This document shows, piece after piece, positions 60,622 to 64,000 of a stretch of DNA of 64,000 bases. The notes under the pieces were generated by a model, which was not told the DNA's origin, searched no databases, and was given only the letters and a program-made list of their open reading frames with translations. The stretch spans positions 1 through 64,000 of the forward strand of contig JAZBOL010000118.1 of NCBI GenBank assembly GCA_036351115.1, written 5' to 3'. Made by a program: the position numbers and the translations under genes. Source of the stretch: Marinihelvus sp036351115 (GTDB taxonomy: Bacteria > Pseudomonadota > Gammaproteobacteria > Xanthomonadales > SZUA-36). Positions within the stretch are counted from its first letter, which is position 1, and every line of letters begins with the position of its first letter.

Positions 60622-61353
60622 TTGAAAACCTTCTTGTCCTGGCTGTACCAGGTCTACGCCTGGCTGTTCCTGATTCCCTTCGCATTCCTGTGGTCCTTTC
60701 TCTGCGGATGGCTGGCGATGATCACGGCCATGCTGATTTCCCAGCGTTTCGCCTCGCAACGCGTGGGCGGCGTCTGGGCGCGGGTGATCGGCTACCTGAC
60801 CCCCATGTTCGTAAGCCGCGAGGGCCTGGAGCACATCGACCCGAAGCAGACCTATGTCGTGGTCTGCAACCACGTCAGCCAGTACGACATCCTGCTGGTT
60901 TACGGCTGGCTGGGCATCGATCTGCGCTGGGTGATGAAACAGGAGCTTCGCAAGCTGCCCGGCCTGGGCGCAGGCTGCGAGAAGGTGGGGCATATTTTCG
61001 TTGACCGCTCCAATCCGGAAGCGGCGAGGGCGGCGATCAACGAAGCGCTGGAACGCATTGGCGACGGTGTCGGTATCCTGTTTTTTCCCGAGGGAACGCG
61101 CAGCCGGGACGGACGCCTGCAGCCCTTCAAGAAGGGCGCGTTTCGCATGGCCGTGGAGCAGGGCTTGCCCGTACTGCCCCTGACCCTGCTCGGCACCGGT
61201 GACATCCTGCCCAAGGGAACCCTGTTCGTGACACCGGGGCGCGCGAAGATCGTGGTCCATGAAGCCATCAACCCCGCAGGTCACGACGCGCGGTCGCTCA
61301 TGGAAGCCTCGAGAGCCGCGATCGCCTCGGCGCTGCCGCCGGAACTGCGTTGA
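60622..61353 (+). CDS. plsC: 1-acyl-sn-glycerol-3-phosphate acyltransferase (PlsC-like)
   Basis: A 243-residue membrane acyltransferase that converts lysophosphatidate to phosphatidate. It has one or two N-terminal helices, the catalytic NHVSQYD (His-x4-Asp), FVDRSNPEAA, and FFPEGTRSRDG for phosphate binding, then PVLPLTLLGTG. The start is TTG at 60622, preceded only by a weak CGGA; the first residues (MKTFLSWLYQVYAW) fit the family. The stop is overlapped by the rhomboid start (TTGA). Confidence 0.9.
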   Translation: MKTFLSWLYQVYAWLFLIPFAFLWSFLCGWLAMITAMLISQRFASQRVGGVWARVIGYLTPMFVSREGLEHIDPKQTYVVVCNHVSQYDILLVYGWLGIDLRWVMKQELRKLPGLGAGCEKVGHIFVDRSNPEAARAAINEALERIGDGVGILFFPEGTRSRDGRLQPFKKGAFRMAVEQGLPVLPLTLLGTGDILPKGTLFVTPGRAKIVVHEAINPAGHDARSLMEASRAAIASALPPELR

Positions 61354-62111
61354 TCCAGCTGCACCGGCCCGATCCGGAGTACACGTCCTCGCCCCGGGCG
61401 GCGAAGAACTTCGCCCTGGCGTTTCGCCTGGCGCTGGCGCTGACGGCGCTGATCAGCTTCGTCTGGATCAGCGACGCCTACCTGGACCTGCGACTGACAC
61501 GCTACGGGCTGCGCCCCCGGGACCTCGAAGGCCTGCTCGGCCTGGTGACGGCGCCCCTGCTGCATGCCAACTTCGAGCACCTGTTCAGCAATCTGCTGCC
61601 GCTGATCATCAGCCTGACGGCCGTGCTGTATCTCTATCCAAACACGGCCCTGCGCGTGATCCCGATGATCTGGATCGGCTCAGGCCTGCTGGCCTGGCTG
61701 ATTGGCCGGCCGAGCATTCACATCGGCGCCAGCGGCTTCGTTTACGGGCTGCTGGCCTTCGTGTTCGTCAGCGGCGTGTTCCGACGGGATATGCGGTCCG
61801 TGGGGGTCTCCCTCGTGGTCTGGTTTCTCTACGGTTCCATGATCTGGGGCGTATTGCCGATCCGGCCGAACATGTCCTGGGAACTGCACCTCGCCGGCGC
61901 GGTGCTCGGCGTCGGCCTGGCCTTCGTGTTTCGCGACTGGGACCGGGTGCCGATCAAGCGCTACGACTGGGAAGACGACGACAGCGTTCCCGACTGGTTT
62001 CCGGAGCCGTCGGAACGCGGCGAGGACGCCCGCTTCAGCGACGAGGGCGGCATCACCCGGCGCGAGGAGGAACCAACCGGCGACGCCCGTGACCGGAAGC
62101 GGCTGCCGTGA
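61350..62111 (+). CDS. Rhomboid-family intramembrane serine protease
   Basis: A 253-residue protein with six membrane helices. Catalytic motif: HIGASGFVYGLLA (Ser in GASG) with His in SWELHLAGAVLG on helix 6. Helix 2 has LLHANFEHLFSNLLPL, as in active rhomboids. A hydrophilic C-terminal tail of about 50 acidic residues (about 205-253) ends in KRLP. The start is TTG in a TTGA overlap with plsC, and the stop overlaps the SRPBCC gene by 4 nt, so the three are one operon. Substrate unknown. Confidence 0.85.
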   Translation: MIQLHRPDPEYTSSPRAAKNFALAFRLALALTALISFVWISDAYLDLRLTRYGLRPRDLEGLLGLVTAPLLHANFEHLFSNLLPLIISLTAVLYLYPNTALRVIPMIWIGSGLLAWLIGRPSIHIGASGFVYGLLAFVFVSGVFRRDMRSVGVSLVVWFLYGSMIWGVLPIRPNMSWELHLAGAVLGVGLAFVFRDWDRVPIKRYDWEDDDSVPDWFPEPSERGEDARFSDEGGITRREEEPTGDARDRKRLP

Positions 62112-63154
62112 AAAGACTCCTGGGCCTGTTCGGGATCGTGTTGCTCGCCCTGGCGGCACTCGCGGCGGCCTTGCCTGCCCGGGTCGTGGTGGAGCGATCC
62201 ATCACCGTCGGCCGGCCGGCGTCGACCGTGTTCACCCTGTTCAACGGTCTGGTCTCCTGGTCGGCGTGGTCACCCTGGGTGCTCCGAGACCCATCCGTGG
62301 CAATGACCCGTTCCGGACCGGAACGCGGACCGGGTTTGCGTCTCGCGTGGTCCGGAGATCCGGGCAAGTCGGGACTGGGCGCCCTCGAAATTCTCGACAG
62401 TTCGCCGTCCGAGCGCGTGCAGCTGCGTCTTCGCCAGGGCGGGCAGCAGGAGGCCTTGCTGGAATACGAGATCGAGGGCGATGCCCTGGGCAGTCAGGTT
62501 ACCTGGATCTACGAGGCCGATAGCACCGCGGGCAAGGGTTTTGCCGGACGTATCGTCGGACGCTACTACGGCTGGTTCCTCGCCCGCTGGGTGGCCGCGG
62601 ATTTCGAGCTCGGGTTGCAACGCTTCAAGGCCGTCGCCGAAAGCTTGCCCGCCGCCGATTTCTCGCAGGCCGAGATCACCCGGGTCGAGGCCCGACCACA
62701 GCGCGTGGCGCGCGTCACCGGACTGGGCGCGGCGACGCCGGAAAAGGTGGCCGAGGTCCTGGCCGGTGCTTTTGCGGATCTCTCGGCCTGGGCGGTCGAT
62801 CACGGCGTCGAATTCCAGGGCCAACCCCTCACCATCGCGGAGCGCCGGGCGGACGGGACGGAAACCTACCAGGCCGCCGTGCCCGTATCCGTCACCGCCG
62901 AGGCGCCGCAGACGGATCGCGTCGGCCTCGGCCAGACGCCCTCGGGCGACGCCGTTTGCGTTCTGCACCGCGGTTCACCGCTCGAAAGCCTGGGCAGCTA
63001 CGAGCAGCTGGATGCCTGGGTACGGGCGCACGGCCTGCAGGCCACGGGCGTGAGCTGGGAGCACTACCTCTCGGACCCCGCCTCCGCGTCGCCCGGAGCT
63101 GCCAGCATGGAAATCTGTTCGCTCGTCGCGCCGGCGGCGACGCATGCACGCTGA
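62108..63154 (+). CDS. Membrane-anchored SRPBCC-domain protein with GyrI-like C-terminal domain
   Basis: A 348-residue protein. An N-terminal hydrophobic helix (about 4-24) is followed by an SRPBCC (START-like) domain of about 30-180, opening with VVVERSITVGRPASTVF and containing WSAWSPWVLRDPS. A second domain (about 190-340) resembles the GyrI/AraC effector-binding fold, with VEARPQRVARVTGLG and LHRGSPLESLGSYEQLDAWV. Such pairs are annotated as SRPBCC or polyketide-cyclase-like proteins with no set function. Last gene of the plsC-rhomboid operon; convergent with the transporter. Confidence 0.75.
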   Translation: MKRLLGLFGIVLLALAALAAALPARVVVERSITVGRPASTVFTLFNGLVSWSAWSPWVLRDPSVAMTRSGPERGPGLRLAWSGDPGKSGLGALEILDSSPSERVQLRLRQGGQQEALLEYEIEGDALGSQVTWIYEADSTAGKGFAGRIVGRYYGWFLARWVAADFELGLQRFKAVAESLPAADFSQAEITRVEARPQRVARVTGLGAATPEKVAEVLAGAFADLSAWAVDHGVEFQGQPLTIAERRADGTETYQAAVPVSVTAEAPQTDRVGLGQTPSGDAVCVLHRGSPLESLGSYEQLDAWVRAHGLQATGVSWEHYLSDPASASPGAASMEICSLVAPAATHAR

Positions 63155-63159
63155 GCGCG

Positions 63160-63999
63160 TCATTTCGCGGGTTCGTCCGCCCCCGCCCGGCGTCGGCGGC
63201 GCGCCGCGCGGCTTTCCCGGGCGATCACGAACAGGCCCGAGGCGATGATGATGGCGGCGCCGAACCACGTGCGCTGGTCCGGCAACTCGCCCCAGATCCA
63301 CCAGCCGTAAAGCACCGCCCAGACCATGGCCGTGTAATCCAGGGGCGCGATCACCCCGGCGGAGGCGCGCCGGAACGCCGCGACGAGCGCGACCTGGCCG
63401 AGGGTGCCGGTGACGCCGAGCACGAGGAGCCAGGGCCAGTGTTCCGCGGCGAGGGGAACCCACTGGCCCGGTACGAGCACCGCTCCGAAGGTGCCGCAGA
63501 GCGCAGTGAACCAGAAGGCGATGGTCAGGCTGTGCTCCTCGCGACCGAGGGCGCGCACCATGAGCGCAACGACCGCGTAGCAGGCCACGGCGACCAGGGC
63601 CATGACCGAACCCCGGGAGAGCAGGGCGTCGGTACCGGGCTGGAGCACCACCAGCACGCCCAGGAAGCCGACCGCACAGGCGCCGAGCCGCAAAGGGCCG
63701 GCCGGTTCCTTCATCACCGGGCCGGACAGGATCGCCATGATCAGCGGGGCCGCGAAGAAGATCGCGTAGGCGTCCGCCAGCGGCAGTTCCCGGAAGGCTT
63801 CGCCGACGGCCCACAGCATCAGCAGCCCCAGGGCCGCCCGGGCGACGTGGGCGCGCAGGTGCCGGGTGCGGAACAGGCGGCGATTCATAACCACGATCCA
63901 GAGGGCGAACAGGGGGGCCGAGATGGCGCAGCGAAGCACGGCCACCTGCAGGCTCGGGTAGTGGGTCACCAGGACCTTGATGGCGACGTCCATGGTGGA
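63160..63999 (-). CDS. EamA/DMT-family transporter (5' end outside window)
   Basis: About 279 residues of an inner-membrane transporter with two EamA repeats of five helices. Blocks: FAAPLIMAILSGPVMKEPAG in the first half and APLDYTAMVWAVLYGWWIWGELPD in the second. The reading frame opens at MDVAIKVLVTHYPSLQVAVLRC, which is normally a few residues inside the first helix of these proteins, so roughly 15-20 residues are probably missing beyond the edge. Substrate unknown. The C terminus is basic (ARRRRRAGADEPAK). Confidence 0.85.
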   Translation of the reverse strand, partial: STMDVAIKVLVTHYPSLQVAVLRCAISAPLFALWIVVMNRRLFRTRHLRAHVARAALGLLMLWAVGEAFRELPLADAYAIFFAAPLIMAILSGPVMKEPAGPLRLGACAVGFLGVLVVLQPGTDALLSRGSVMALVAVACYAVVALMVRALGREEHSLTIAFWFTALCGTFGAVLVPGQWVPLAAEHWPWLLVLGVTGTLGQVALVAAFRRASAGVIAPLDYTAMVWAVLYGWWIWGELPDQRTWFGAAIIIASGLFVIARESRAARRRRRAGADEPAK

Positions 64000-64000
64000 C

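Overview
The window is a GC-rich chromosomal segment of a gammaproteobacterium. The order dnaJ-dapB-carA-carB-greA-recJ, the adjacent rsgA and orn, the ppsA/ppsR pair, rimO, prfB-lysS, mfd and the YdbH-YnbE-YdbL group all fit that class. Housekeeping genes dominate. I see no phage, insertion sequence, CRISPR array or plasmid function. The long open frames antisense to the real genes are a by-product of GC-rich codon use.

Layout. 1-7 kb: the 3' end of dnaK with its own terminator, a YghU-type glutathione transferase, small envelope proteins, the ydbH-ynbE-ydbL operon (minus strand) and two overlapping fluoride-channel genes. 7-9.6 kb: a SAM-I riboswitch in front of metX-metB. 9.6-18.4 kb: dnaJ behind its own heat-shock promoter, then dapB, carAB, greA and recJ. 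18.4-26.8 kb: a secreted protein, prfB with its programmed frameshift, lysS, an omega-amidase, an RCK-type ion channel with a neighbouring membrane protein, pyrophosphatase and a CsiV-like protein. 26.8-36.5 kb: mfd, an NhaC antiporter, dusB, a TraB-family protein, a BamE-like protein, rsgA and orn. 36.5-40.7 kb: ppsA/ppsR, a DUF1249 protein and a tRNA-Ala/tRNA-Glu operon. 41-45.8 kb: moaA-moaD-moaE facing moaC, a secreted trypsin-like protease, and an unrecognised one-TM protein with a structured leader. 45.8-55.3 kb: an SRAP protein facing away from an AddB-like/AddA-like nuclease-helicase pair, then rsmC and rimO. 55.4-58.2 kb: an ECF sigma, anti-sigma and PDZ-protein operon. 58.3-64 kb: greB, a small heat-shock protein gene, SdpR/SdpI, plsC, a rhomboid protease, an SRPBCC protein and a truncated EamA transporter.

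Themes. (1) Heat shock: dnaJ lies 9.2 kb from dnaK and has a sigma-32-like promoter of its own. The hsp20 gene combines a sigma-32-like promoter with a ROSE-type RNA thermometer that masks its ribosome binding site. (2) Sulfur metabolism is under riboswitch control. (3) A DNA-repair cluster pairs an abasic-site sensor with a divergent AddAB-like machine whose B subunit seems to lack both the Walker A and the iron-sulfur cysteines. (4) Envelope stress: an ECF sigma/anti-sigma unit is translationally coupled to a periplasmic PDZ coiled-coil protein. The least explained pieces are this last operon, the one-TM protein at 45.3 kb and the divergent AddB-like subunit.
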